A DNA stretch of 64,000 nt from Gerris lacustris (GCA_951217055.1 OX578286.1:42237937-42301936); one strand, 5' to 3'. Counted from the first letter of the stretch, positions 1-10,515 are shown. Made by a program: numbers and translations. Notes: generated by a model from the letters alone, not told the origin.

Positions 1-938
1 ACCTTCAACACTCTAGCCTCCTAGTAAGAAACAGCGAGCAACTCCAAACAGCCGTCATACTACAATGCCTTGTAAAACCTCCCATGCATTACTGAACCCT
101 ACTCAGCTTCTCTTTTTATTTTTATACCCTCTTCCATCTTCTTTTAACTCTTAAATATAGTTACGAGGAAGAGACTGGGAAAAAAGAAGATTCAACGGAA
201 GAAGAGTTCATGAGCCTTTTAGAAGAAGAATCTAAAGAAGTTTCACTTCTTGGTCGCTAACTTTAGTCTACAGTCCTTTTATAGAAGAAGGTTTCGTTTT
301 CCCGCCTTTTTTTTTTTCTTTTTCCATTCTTTTTTTAAACCTTCCCCCTTCTTCTTCTCTTACTCCCCTCTTTATATTTTCAGTTCCCGCGTTTTGCGCG
401 TCAAGTTCGACGAACTCTTCCCGCGTAAACTGTCTTTACGAGGGGGGGTTTTCGTCTCCGGTTCTCCTCCTATGTGAGAAAAAAAAAGGTTTGTGGTGGG
501 GAGGGAAGGCCCGTCGATCGTAACTCTTTTCCCTTCTAGGAAAAATAGAAGTCAACGACACCGACACTCTACACTGGAGCAGAAAGAGCGTAAATATATC
601 CTTTACCATTCTTGCGGCTTCTTCTTCTTCCTCGCATCTCCCCCCCGCTTTGAAACCGACGCTAATGGAATCAGCTCCGAAAGGATGAAAATAAAAAGAA
701 CAAAACAAAACAACATGAAAGATAATAAATATAGAAGGATCTTCCCAGACAGGACGAAGGACATTTCTGCATACTCCGGATATTTATTGTTATTTCTTAG
801 ACAGGACCAAGGACCTTTTTATAGCCATTGCATCCTTAAGCTACTTGTTTATTATTTAAATCTTATAGACCCTCAAGATTAAATGAAACAACATTTAAAA
901 CAAACGTAATCTTTTTATTCTTCGTTATCATCTCCTTA

Positions 939-941
<3 letters not shown>
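1..941. other. Unique AT-rich DNA with a pyrimidine-rich tract; no gene recognised
   Basis: About 300-660 is strongly pyrimidine-biased with runs of T and CTT repeats. The overlapping ORFs here (250-477, 493-882 on plus; 436-708 on minus) translate to low-complexity F/S/R-rich peptides with no recognisable domain. No splice-flanked coding pattern stands out. I treat this as non-coding. Confidence 0.5.
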
Positions 942-1006
<65 letters not shown>

Positions 1007-1007
1007 T
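942..1007. repeat. (AT)n microsatellite ending in (GT)n
   Basis: An uninterrupted run of alternating A and T passes into a short GTGTGTG tail. It is one of eight long AT microsatellites in the window, which suggests a genome permissive to dinucleotide expansion. Confidence 0.97.
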
Positions 1008-1203
1008 ATTTTCATCCTAAATAAGGACCTACGCAAGGTTTAAACTCGCCGATTTTTGCGTGGGAAATTGACAGCTAACGTAAATAGAAGTAAATCGGGC
1101 GTTCATTTCTCAATTTTATCTCGGGGTGTAATTTTCTGTATGTCAGATTTCATCACAATCGTATTTAATTCTTATGTTAGTTTTGTAGTTGCATGACGTA
1201 ATA

Positions 1204-1335
1204 GTACATTACGCGTCGAGTGCGGAAAGTAGTATTTTGCATGCGAGTGTGGAGTTTGCACCCGAGCGATAGCGAGGGTGGTAAAACCACACCGTCAATG
1301 GAAAATGCCGTTTTCGCACGAGTTGCGTACCGTAC
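1204..1335. repeat. Terminal hairpin module of family A (copy A1)
   Basis: An imperfect palindrome of about 130 bp. GTAC, TACGC, CTCGTGCG-like and GCATTTTGC blocks on one arm recur inverted on the other, and the centre is the near-palindromic CCCTCGCTATCGCTCGGG. Equivalent modules lie at 33731-33862, 44928-45059, 47458-47589 and 61872-62003. It could be the 3' end of family A or a separate foldback element fixed in the ancestor of these copies. Confidence 0.85.
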
Positions 1336-1890
1336 TTTATCTACGATTGTTAGATTTAAATAATAAATACAGAAAAAAATAAACTTGCTCTATGTAAGTT
1401 CGTATCTCTTCTCTTGAGAAAGATGGCATTAATTCTTGAGTTGTATTTTTTTGCCGAATTAATTATTTCTGGAGGAGTATTATTCTCTACATTTTCGTCA
1501 AAGCCACTTGATTCACTCATTGTTTTTCACTAAAAACTCGATATAAACAGTTACTTTAATAAAAGAAAGTTTTGTTAAATGTGCGCTAATCGTGTGTAAC
1601 GGGGAAGCCAAGTCCCGGCCGGGGGGGCTCTCGATTTCAACAATGGCCTGGCCACCAACTGCCAGGACCATCCCTCAACAACAACCAGGTCACCATCACC
1701 ACGCTACCAGCACCCATCATCCCAGGACCACTTGAATTCATCAACTCATAAGGTCTCTCCTCCTTTCCGCGACACATTGTATCAAGTATACACCTCCAGC
1801 TCAAAGTCACAAACCAAATCAATACAAACACTGCACTGCCTTGGCTACTTCCTTCTTCGGGGAGTAACCTGTTCGCAGGTGCTCACTCTC

Positions 1891-1905
1891 CAAAGAAGGG
1901 GGGTC
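1891..1905 (+). other. Polypurine tract upstream of the 3' LTR
   Basis: CAAAGAAGGGGGGTC lies directly before the LTR start at 1906. That is the expected place and composition for the plus-strand primer used in LTR retrotransposon reverse transcription. Confidence 0.7.
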
Positions 1906-2173
1906 TGTAACGGGGAAGCCAAGTCCAGAATATTCTAGGAAAGCAGTGTAGAGCTTAGGCTAGCAAAGGCTGGAATTTCTGTCTAGTGGTGCTTTCCCCC
2001 ACCAAGAATCTAACAGACTAAGCCCTAGCACAGAGTCACACGGGGAGTCCGATCTTAGCTCTGCAGGTGTACACATCTTACAAACAATCACACATACACA
2101 TTCATTATACAAATAAATATCTATCAACCATATTAACCAGTTTCATTATTCCACTCACCAAATCCCCGTTACA
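1906..2173 (+). repeat. 3' long terminal repeat (268 bp)
   Basis: It is bounded by TGTAACGGGG and CCCCGTTACA, a 10 bp inverted pair. It follows a polypurine tract and is directly followed by the CGTG target duplication. No second full-length LTR is in the window, so this is the sole complete LTR of the element. Confidence 0.85.
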
Positions 2174-2190
2174 CGTGCGTAAAGCTGAAG

Positions 2191-2234
2191 AATTCCTCTT
2201 CTTTACCGCGCTAGCGTGGTAAAGAAGAGGAATT
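2191..2234. repeat. 44 bp near-perfect palindrome inside family A
   Basis: The arms AATTCCTCTTCTTTACC and their exact reverse complement flank a near-palindromic GC core containing GCTAGC. The same palindrome, with a different core, occurs at 34142-34197 and 62715-62758. In copies at 45.4 and 47.16 kb only one arm survives. It lies upstream of the short ORF, where a promoter or protein-binding site would be expected; that role is inference. Confidence 0.85.
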
Positions 2235-2420
2235 GGTCAGAACTATGAGACGCGCATGCGCAATGAATACAAGTACGTACATATTCACTTTCTACGCATC
2301 TAAACAGAGATATAATGTTTATATTTCGTTTCAATCGTAGATAAATAATAATACTAAATGTAAGAACATCTACACGCTGCTAAGATTTTGTTGAGACACT
2401 TAAATAAGACGAATACAAGC

Positions 2421-2540
2421 AACCGGCAACATATTTCTTTGTTGAGAGCCACCCAATGTTGACTATTATTGTTGCTTGTTGACGGGATACATGGCAGAAA
2501 CATCGCCATCAACATGTTGCCAACATTTTGTTGCCTGGTG
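2421..2540. repeat. Possible small MITE with CAACA/TGTTG-rich ends
   Basis: CAACCGGCAACA near 2421 is matched in inverted form by TGTTGCCTGGTG near 2530 (10 of 12 positions). Several further TGTTG and CAACA blocks lie between. No clear target duplication was found, so the call is tentative. Confidence 0.3.
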
Positions 2541-2835
2541 TGTACTAAGCTTTAAGTAGATACAAATTTTACGATCTCTGTGTACAATTACATACAATAC
2601 ATTAAATGTATTCTTATCTTTTTGTTATTTATCCTTGTGCATTTTTAATTTCTCAATACTTAACTTGCTTAATGTTAAGTACCTGCTTACGGACTCCGTA
2701 AGAATTAACCTTATTATTTAATACTCTAACTTTGTTGTTATACTTTGTAGTTGCGTTACGTAACATTTCAAATATTTTAATTCTTACGTACTCCGTAAGA
2801 ACTATTACCTCAGTTTTACCTTTTTACTCTCTCAT

Positions 2836-3063
2836 ATAAAGAGAAAGTATTGTGTTGTCGCGAAAATTAGATTTTGAGATTTTGATGGATTAACACGTTT
2901 TGAGGTCCCCTGAGTCCAAGAAAGTGGGTTTTAACAAATGACTGTCGTCTGTGTAGATGCGTGGAGCCTAAACTACTGGGTAAATTTTGGCATACATGTT
3001 CAGAAAAATTATACCCCGAGGCGAAGTCGAGAGATGAATTTTAGCTCCGAATTTGGAGGAGCT

Positions 3064-3104
<41 letters not shown>

Positions 3105-3575
3105 ATATATATATATTTCTCAAAAACGGATCTGACGATTTTGATTTAAAAAATTCTAAAATGTAGTCCATTTAAATACGAATCTAACGATATAAGCTGT
3201 TTTCCTGGGAAAAATCTAGTTCCGATAGATTTTGACGAAATTTGGCTTACATGTTCAGAAAAATCATACCCTGAAGCGAAGTGGAGAAAAGAATTTCAGT
3301 CTAAATTTGGGTAGCGCTACCCTCCAAAATCTCTGAAAAAATAATTTCTCGAAAACGGTTCCGACGATTTTAATTTTTAAAAAAAATCTAAAATGTAGTT
3401 CATTTTAATAGAAATCTAACGACATAAGCGGGTTTCCCGGGAAAAATCTAGTTCCTGAGAAAATAGCTTTAAACGTGGACGGACCGAGGCCGAGTTCGAT
3501 TCCCCACCGAGGAGAAGTTTATAGATGGAAGTTACCCACGAAATCTAATAGATGGAAAACACTGGGATAAGTAAT
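2836..3575 (+). repeat. Family B interspersed repeat, copy B1, with internal partial duplication
   Basis: Family B is recognised by a fixed order of phrases: TATATGAGAAAG-like start, TTTTGAGGTCCCCTGAG, CTGGAGCCTAAACTACTGGG, ACATGTTC and TCTCGAAAACGG. A tRNA B-box-like stretch (GTTCGATTCC near 3498) follows. The phrase around ACATGTTCAGAAAAAT occurs at about 2995 and again at about 3250, so part of the unit is duplicated head to tail. An AT microsatellite (3067-3117) sits inside the first unit. No coding capacity is evident. The B-box-like motif suggests a tRNA-derived SINE ancestry, which is not proven. Confidence 0.7.
3067..3117. repeat. (AT)n microsatellite with GTATGTAT interruption
   Basis: An alternating AT run with a GTATGTAT interruption lies within family B copy B1. 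Confidence 0.95.
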
Positions 3576-3777
3576 AAACAGGTCAAGTGTGTGCTAGTCA
3601 GCACACAGCGAGGGTCCGTAGGCCACATTATATAGTGTTTAACTGTAAAGTGTATAAACAGTGTTTTTTTAAAATGCTAAAAAGCTTACTTTGAACCATT
3701 CTAAGGGTCTGATATTCTCAAAACCCACTCTGATAAAGTATTTTGTTGCCACTGAACTGGACTACAACCATATAAAT
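3576..3777 (+). mobile_element. Family F element, left part of copy F1 (split)
   Basis: This stretch is homologous, on the opposite strand, to about 18626-18826. It includes the phrases GAGGGTCCGTAGGCC and TAGTGTTTAACTGTAAAG. Homology stops at the CAGGGTGGCC end of the inserted 2.6 kb element and resumes at 6390. Copy F2 is uninterrupted, so it serves as the empty-site reference. Confidence 0.85.
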
Positions 3778-5516
3778 CAGGGTGGCCACAGACCGGGAAA
3801 ACCGGGAATACCGGGAAAAGTCAGGGAATTTCGGCCGACAGGGAAATGTCAGGGAAAAGTCAGGGAATTTTGTCATAGGTCAGGGAAAATCTGCAGGCAA
3901 TTTAAATAATTAGTTCATAATTTTAAAGCACAGAAACCTTAAAATTCTCGAAATTTCTTATAAAAATAAAAAATGCTGTCTTTGGAACAGAGGCAGAAGG
4001 ATTAACGACCTCTATACTTAGAAATTATATCAAAAAATCGGTCAAAGACAACTCAGACAAACTTTCTCATATACGAGTTCATAATTACTTAGCCCAGTGT
4101 TTTCCATTTACTAGTTTTCGTATGTAGATTTAATTATTATTGAACATTTCATCAAAATTTATCATAAAAATAACTTCTCCTGGGCAGGGAATCGAACCCG
4201 GGCTCTATCCGTCGGCGTTTTAAGCTTTTTTCTCAGGAACTAGATTTTTCCCGGAAAACGGCATATATCGTTAGATTCGTATTTAAATGGACTACATTTT
4301 AGAATATTTTTATCAAAATCGTCGGAACCGTTTTCGAGAAATCATATTTTTTCACGTTTTTTCAGAGTTTTTGGGGTGTAGCGCCCCCAAATTTAGAGCT
4401 AAAATTCATTTCTCGATATCGCCTCGGGGTATGATTTTCCTAAACATGTGAGCCAAATTTCGTCAAAATCAGCCCAGTAGTTTAGGCTCCAGGTGTCTGC
4501 ACAGACAGACATACGACAGACAGACATTTTTTAAAAACCACTTTTTTGGACTCAGGGGCCTCAAAACGTGTAAATCCATCAAAATTGAATTTTTGCGCCA
4601 TCACAATACTTTCTCTTTTATATGAGAAAGTAAAAATACGTGAATTCAGGGTGGCCACCGACCGGGAAAACCGGGAATACCGGGAAAAGTCAGGGAATTT
4701 CGGCCGACAGGGAAATGTCAGGGAAAAGTCAGGGAATTTTGTCATAGGTCAGGGAAAATCTACCGGCAATTAAAATCCTTATTTCATAATTTTAAAGCAC
4801 AGAAACCTAAACTTTCTCGAAATTTCTTATAAAAATAAAAAATGCTGTCTTTGGAACAAAGGCAGAAGGATTAACGACCCCTATACTTAGAAATTATATC
4901 AAAAAATCGGTCCAAGACAACTCAGACAAACTTTCTCATATACGTTCATAATTATTTAGCCCAGTGTTCTCCATTTACTAGTTTTCGTATGTAGATTTAA
5001 TTATTATTGAACATTTCATCAAAATTTATCATAAAAATAACTTCTCCTGGAAAGAGAATCGAACCCGGGCTCTCTCCGTCCGCGTTTTAAGCTTTTTTCT
5101 CGGGAACTAGATTTTTCCCGGGAAAAGGCAGACATCGTTAGATTCGTATTTAAATGGACTACATTTTAGAATTTTTTTTATCAAAATCGTCAGAACCGTT
5201 TTCGAGAAATAATATTTTTTCACGTTTTTTCAGAGTTTTTGGAGTGTAGCGCCCCCAAATTTAGAGCTAAAATTCATTTCTCGATATCGCCTCGGGGTAT
5301 GATTTTCCTAAACATGTGTGCCAAATTTCGTCAAAATCGGCCCAGTAGTTTAGGCTCCAGGTGTCTGCACCGACAGACATACATTCTTTAAAAACCACTT
5401 TTTTGGACTCAGGGGACCTCAAAACGTGTAAATCATCAAAATTTTTGATGATTTTTAAATTTTTGCGCCATCACAATACTTTCTTTTTTATATAAGAAAG
5501 TAAAAATACGTGAATT
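3778..5516. repeat. Tandem duplication of an approximately 869 bp unit containing reverse-strand family B
   Basis: Both units start CAGGGTGGCCAC (3778 and 4647) and end AAAATACGTGAATT. They carry the same series: GTCAGGGAA motifs, a glutamine-free AT-rich spacer, then family B in reverse with a perfect B-box-like complement GGAATCGAACC (about 4188 and 5054). Differences are mostly single bases and small indels, so the duplication is fairly recent. Confidence 0.9.
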
Positions 5517-5577
5517 GTTACTTTCTAGGATAATAAGGAAAGGTTACGATTAGTTTATACTTTCTTTTTTCCAGTAA

Positions 5578-5606
5578 AGACGCTCTACCAACTAAGCTAT
5601 ACTGAA
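5578..5606 (-). ncRNA. tRNA-like A-box relic
   Basis: On the minus strand the stretch reads TAGCTTAGTTGGTAGAGCG, which is close to the conserved D-arm and A-box of eukaryotic tRNAs. I see no matching B-box at normal distance and no acceptor-stem pairing. It is therefore a tRNA or SINE fragment, not a functional tRNA gene. Confidence 0.4.
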
Positions 5607-5770
5607 TAATAATTTCCTTTGTCGATAACGATACCTAGTCCCGAATTTAAGCTTTCAAATTTTTCCTCAAGTCTAGAAGTCAACATTAAGGATATAGAAC
5701 TAGAGTGAGAAATAACGCCTGTAATTATTAAGTACCCAATTAGTACCTGTATCTAGTACAATCAATTAGA

Positions 5771-6011
5771 AATTCAATTTTTAAGTTTTTGGTAGTATTC
5801 ATACTACGGAACGTTTAAATTTTAATTTAAATAAAATTATAACTACTATTTACAACGGGAGACAGATAAAGGAGGCTCGTGGTCAAATCCCGGTGCTGAA
5901 ATCAATTATTCTCTGTCTGTCTCCCGTTGTAAAAAGTAATTATAATTTGATTTAAAATAAAATTTAAACGTTCCGTAGTATGAATACTACCAAAAACTTA
6001 AAAATTGAATT
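5771..6011. mobile_element. Foldback element J1 with a tRNA-like core
   Basis: Two arms of about 90 bp (5771-5861 and 5918-6011) are inverted copies. Landmarks are AATTCAATTTTTAAG, TAGTATTCATACTACGGAACG and ACAACGGGAGACAG with their complements. The loop carries GTGGTCAAATCCCGGTGC, which resembles a tRNA T-arm/B-box. A related element lies at 20735-20970. Small indels between arms show some age. Confidence 0.8.
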
Positions 6012-6260
6012 TACAAATCTAACGATATAAGCAGTTTTCATGGGAAAAATCTAATTCCTGAGAAAATAGCTTTAAACGCGGACGGAGAGAGCCCGGATTC
6101 GATTCCCCGCCGAGGCGAAGTTATTTTTATGATAAATTTTGATGAAATAAAATGTTCTATAATAATTAAATTTTTCTACGAGAACATGAAAACTAATATA
6201 TGAAAAACATTGGGCTAAGTAAATATCAACTTGTATATGTATTCTATTTTAGCTTGATGA
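6012..6260 (+). repeat. Family B fragment, copy B4
   Basis: It matches the 3' half of family B in plus orientation: AATCTAACGATATAAGC, GATTCGATTCCCCGCC (B-box-like) and a spacer ending near AACACTGGGCTAAG-type sequence. It lies inside the 2.6 kb transposon. Confidence 0.7.
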
Positions 6261-6389
6261 TCTTTAACTTTTTAAAGGTAAATTTTGTAAAATAAATATC
6301 GATGATGGTCAGGGAAAACCTGAAGTAGGTCAGGGAAATGTCAGGGAAAAGTCAGGGAATTTTGTCAAGCTATATTAGTGGCCACCCTG

Positions 6390-6780
6390 TAAATACATCG
6401 AAAAGACCATAATTATAAAAAAAAAAGTATTTTGTCAATAAAAAATAAAATAATATTTTTTTCGAAATTTCCAAAAAGTGGTATCTTTACTTTTGGTCGA
6501 AGAATGTTCAGGAATTTTTTCAGATTTTTTGCACTTCACATAAGCGAGATAGAGGGGGGGGGGGGGGGGACACGTTTCAAACTCGCCTACGCTCGCCCTA
6601 TCAATGTTATAACCAAAGAATTATATATTTTTGTAATCAGCTCGACGTACCCTTTCATATGATACCCCTCACGTTATAGAAAAAAAATACAACATTTTTA
6701 ACCCTCGAGTTTTTTTACCCTAATTTTTTTGAAAAATATTTTTTTTAAGTCTTTTTTAAGACTTTTTTTTTACTAATTAT
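6390..6780 (+). mobile_element. Family F element, right part of copy F1
   Basis: It continues the F homology after the 2.6 kb insertion. The stretch starting AAATACATCGAAAAGACC matches the reverse strand of about 18270-18620, including the shared ORF fragment MSIKNKIIFFSKFPKSG (6432-6662 here, 18588-18268 there). The two ORFs diverge after about 45 residues around a poly-G tract, so I read this as shared non-coding repeat, not a conserved protein. Confidence 0.8.
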
Positions 6781-7286
6781 TGTCATCAATAAAAATAAAT
6801 TTTAATAATATATCACATTTCAAAGATATAGCGACATTAAAAATGAAAAAGAATAAAATTAATAATATAATAAATTGACGTGGGACATAATTTGCTCAAC
6901 CAAGGGTAAATTTCTCCGTAATATGACCACGGTCAACTTTTTATTAAAAAGAATTTGTTTATTAATTTAAAGAAACAGGAAACTCTACTGGTATGTTAAG
7001 GACATTTCTTCATCCTGGATACTCTTGGATATTTATTTATGCGTCCTCCTTAAGGATCAAGGACATTATTATGCGCATGATTCTTTCGGCTACTTCAATA
7101 GAGTTTTACGACCTCTTCAACAAATAGGTTGCTCGATGAATACAACTATTAGTTATCGTCCTTCGCACTCGTATTGATTGATTGATTTTGGACTACAAGT
7201 AAGGTCTTATCGATTCCAACAAAGATATTTTACGCATTAACTTGTTTGTTGTCATGTTCTGTACAGTCAAGGATGAATTTCTCTTT
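6781..7286. other. AT-rich DNA, nothing recognised
   Basis: No repeat landmark used elsewhere in this window and no plausible coding region was found. Confidence 0.5.
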
Positions 7287-7538
<252 letters not shown>

Positions 7539-7586
7539 GCAAAAACAGCTAAACCAAATACAAATTTAAGGAAAATCACATATATG

Positions 7587-8116
7587 CAGGGCTCGATTTG
7601 AGGCGGAACGGTGTTCCGGGACCTCTCTCTCTGATAAATAAAATATAAAATTATCGCCACTAAATTTTTTTTTAAATTCTTAGATAAAATTTTGTTTGTC
7701 AGCGAGTGACTATACAAATTTGATTAAGGACATCATATATTAAACTGACACCATAGTATTACCCTAGACTAGCTCGCAATTTATTAAAAAAGGTTTTTTT
7801 TTAATGGCAGGGATCGTATGAAATAAGTTCAGTGCAGAGACACTATGCCGAAACATAAAAATACGTGACATGCTAATCAAGAAATTTTTTATAAAAAATA
7901 CTACTTATAAATATATAAATTTCCACACAAAACCCACCTGATTGTAGATGATTGTGGGTTTATGTCTAAAACTGCTTAAAATGCTATTTTTTACTTTTAT
8001 TTTTCAAAATTTTCCCGGACCCCCCTCTATAGGGGGGGGGGGAGTGGGGGGGGGGGGGGGGTAGAGAGAGGGTAGGTTGTAGTTCCGGCACCTCCATTTC
8101 TAGAAATCGAGCACTG
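7587..8116. mobile_element. 530 bp MITE-like element with CAGGGCTCGATTT ends
   Basis: The left end CAGGGCTCGATTT is matched by AAATCGAGCACTG at the right end. Just inside, GGTGTTCCGGGACCTC pairs with a similar inverted block (GTTCCGGCACCTCC). There is no transposase ORF. CAGRG-type ends suggest a hAT-like origin, but no matching 8 bp flank is seen. Poly-G tracts lie inside at 8031-8062. Confidence 0.65.
8031..8062 (+). repeat. Interrupted poly-G tract
   Basis: Two long G runs are separated by AGT. They could form a G-quadruplex on the plus strand. Length is prone to assembly error. Confidence 0.8.
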
Positions 8117-9261
8117 CGATAAATGTATTAATAATGTAAACAAATTTGCTATTAATGTAAAACAACTTAAATCAGGATTGGGACTTAGTTCAGGATTTTG
8201 GAACAAAAATGTCAACTGGCACCACCCCTCCCATAGGCCTAGTGGCTTTATTTTTATTATTATTTTTTTTTCACTATTTAGGTGGGCCAATCTGTGTGTC
8301 AAAAGTCACAATTCGTAAAACAAATTTTAATATTTTTTCTTTGGTCCAGACAATTTGTTTTAAATTAAATTGTTGATATTAATTTAATTCGTATCAACTA
8401 ATCTAAATATATACAAAAAACAAAAATAAAAATAAAAGGTCAAAATAAAAGGTCAAATACCTTTTTTAAGTTATTACGAGACATTTTAAAAAAAGTATTG
8501 CATTAAAATGTCAATCGCTCCAATTTATAAGAAATAACCAAAATAATAAAAAATAAAAACCACCAATTGCTCCAAATTAAAAAAAAAAAAAATAATAATA
8601 ATAATCTGAACTACAAACATAACAGCTATCCATTAAAAAGTCCTTGATAGAATAAAATAAATAGAGGATTAACAAATAAAATAAAGGATTAACAAATAAA
8701 GTAAAAAAAAACTAGTGCATCCTGTTGCATAAAGATGTCCTTCGTCTTATTCCCCTTTGTTAAAAAAAAACTGAACTCAAGATAACAATAAATACCAGAA
8801 GTATCCTGGTTGGAGCAAATGTCCTTCGAAAAATAAAGGGAGATACTCATTAAAAAATATTAAATACAAATAGACCGGGAATTTTCTGAAGAAATATTGT
8901 CTAATTAAATACATCTAACAATTCACTCATTGCAAAACAAACAAAAAAAAATATTTTTTTTCATTTCAAAATCCGCTTAAATTCAGGAGTAAAAATGATC
9001 TATTTATCCTTTTAATCGCTATGGTTTCTTTGTTTATAGATAATTTCAAATAAAAATATTAGTAATCTAGCAACAATAGGTACAAAAAAAAATTGTCCTT
9101 GATTTTTTTAAAAAAATATACATATAACGACAAATATTACGAATCCGGTTCACAAATTACATATCATTTTATAGTTTATAAAAGGTTTTAATTTTAAATG
9201 TGATATACATACACATAATATTCTTTACATCATAATAGTTTGGATTCTTATTGTCACAGAA
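8117..9261. other. AT-rich DNA, no gene recognised
   Basis: A-rich runs and short direct repeats (AGGTCAAAATAAAAGG twice near 8437; GGATTAACAAATAAA twice near 8665) are present. No ORF of interest or known repeat family was recognised. Confidence 0.5.
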
Positions 9262-9345
9262 CACTTGCAAATCAAAATTGACTGCCAATTAGTGTGGCAC
9301 ATAGCTTCCTCGCATCCTAGCACGTACTTTATTGATTTTATACTT
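9262..9345 (+). repeat. Family C fragment, copy C1
   Basis: It holds the family C head phrase TGTGGCACATAGCTTCCTCG followed by CACGTACTTTATTGATTT, in the same orientation as the full copy at 22.1 kb. The remainder of the unit is absent. Confidence 0.75.
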
Positions 9346-10479
9346 TTACAAACCATAATTGTCTAATTTATTTTTTAACAGTCTAATTTTATTATTTGGG
9401 ATTTGTTTACGTGAAATCAATAAGTTAAGTGTGGAGAATATCACCACTTGTTTTGTTCTAACTTGCCTTTAACACTAATTTTTCAAATATATATTGGTAA
9501 CACTTATCTAAAATATTCCTATTATAGTGATTCTTTACATCCTTTCTTTGTAACCTACTCAAAGATAAGGCAACCCTTTTTGCGTTCATCGTCCAAACTT
9601 ATCTCTTAAACATTTATGAAGCAGTGATATAGGTTAGGTTTACTCAACCCAGTGTTGCTTTTTTTATTTAAAAAAAATATAGTTTTAGTTGTATTGTTAA
9701 AAAAAAGCGAGAGTGATATAGAAGTCTGGGAAGGGCTGTATTACGTTACAAGGGATGGAAGGTCGAAAGCTTTACTTCCACTCCAAACATGGTTTATTTA
9801 ACCATGAAAAGGAAACGGGGGGGGGGGGGGGGGGGGTCTACTACTTCAAGTTCAATAACCTCTGTAGGGCTGCATTGCCGCCAAAACAACTCCTATATTA
9901 TTCTTGTTTGTGCATCCACATCAGGTCATTGCTTCCAGACTGATAAATCTATTTTTAGTTTTATTTCTTATTTACCTTATAGACTCTACAGAATCTAAAC
10001 AAAGATCTACTATTTTTATTTTTTAAGAAAGGATTAATTTAGAAATGGATTTAAATTGTTTTTTTTTTTTTGTTTTATAAACTTAATTATTGTAGGATTC
10101 TTCTTCTGTCGTTTGTATCCAAAGAGGATATGAGATAAAAACAAAAAGGGGGATTTACATTCCTCGTCTATTCTTAAAACATTCTTCAACCCACATACCA
10201 TTTTATAAACATTTTTAACTAGAGATAACTTCTACCTTGATACAACAACAAATAATGTGAATCGTAAGTAATATTTAGTTAGTATCAATGAGGAAATTGA
10301 TAAAATTCTGATAAGTTTGTTAGTACTTGCAGTATAGGAGGTCGTATATTGTTAATTTTCATTTAATTAGGGTTAATCTAAACATTCTGTTGGATCGTAG
10401 TTGACTCTTTATTTTGCGTGATATGTTTTGTGTGTCCTTCCATTTTATATCGGTTGAATTTGTACGAATTCTAAAGATT
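9346..10479. other. AT-rich DNA with a poly-G tract; no gene recognised
   Basis: A 19 bp G run lies at about 9819-9837. The small ORFs around it (9755-9998) read through it and have no recognisable domain. Confidence 0.5.
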
Positions 10480-10515
10480 AATTTTGCTTCCGTGCTTACC
10501 GAAGGTAACGGAAGC
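10480..10515 (-). repeat. Family C terminal fragment, copy C2
   Basis: TTTGCTTCCG and GAAGGTAACGGAAGC form the imperfect hairpin that ends family C. The fragment is cut exactly where the hAT-type MITE starts. Confidence 0.7.

Larger units (their letters stand above)
1595..2173 (+). mobile_element. Internally deleted LTR retrotransposon remnant with 4 bp target duplication
   Basis: The element starts TGTAACGGGG and ends CCCCGTTACA, the classic TG...CA LTR ends. It is flanked on both sides by CGTG (1591-1594 and 2174-2177). An uninterrupted family A copy at 34.1 kb reads straight across this site. The first 21 bases (1595-1615) recur at 1906-1926, marking a nearly lost 5' LTR and an intact 3' LTR. 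About 290 bp of internal sequence remain between them, with no recognisable gag or pol. The TGTAACGG start is common in Ty3/gypsy-type LTRs, but the superfamily cannot be assigned without pol. It is younger than the family A copy it splits. Confidence 0.85.
1203..2346 (-). mobile_element. Family A element, copy A1, split by an LTR retrotransposon
   Basis: Reading on the minus strand, the family begins near 2346 with TTTATCTACGATTG. It then has a GCGCATGCGC-containing stretch, a near-perfect palindrome (2191-2234), a short leader, and an ORF start at 1520-1518 (peptide begins MSESS). It ends in a long imperfect hairpin at 1204-1335 whose outer ends are GTAC. The same order is seen near 34.0, 47.3 and 62.3 kb. 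The ORF appears frameshifted here by extra bases near 1415, relative to the other copies. The block is interrupted at 1595-2173 by an LTR element that left a CGTG duplication. The peptide resembles the start of Crypton-type tyrosine recombinases (motif RYELTYxKF), but the match is short. Confidence 0.75.
3778..6389. mobile_element. 2.6 kb non-autonomous DNA transposon with 5 bp target duplication
   Basis: The ends are the perfect inverted pair CAGGGTGGCCAC (3778-3789) and GTGGCCACCCTG (6378-6389). They are flanked by TAAAT on each side (3773-3777 and 6390-6394). The opposite-strand copy at 18.6 kb shows the empty site with a single TAAAT. CAGGG ends are typical of hAT-like elements, but the duplication is 5 bp, not the usual 8. 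Arrays of GTCAGGGAA-type motifs lie next to both ends in the same direction, unlike the inverted termini. No transposase ORF is present. The interior holds an 869 bp tandem duplication, family B sequence, a foldback (J1) and a tRNA-like relic. Confidence 0.85.

Noticed and set aside
5578..5606. tRNA gene on the minus strand
   Set aside because: Only the A-box part is recognisable and no B-box lies at proper distance.
6432..6662. Conserved protein MSIKNKIIFFSKFPKSG shared with 18268-18588
   Set aside because: The shared part is the nucleotide homology of repeat family F. The frames diverge at a G tract and there is no domain.
10480..10515. Helitron 3' end (hairpin)
   Set aside because: There is a hairpin, but no CTRR end and no A-T insertion site. 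It is the terminal part of family C.
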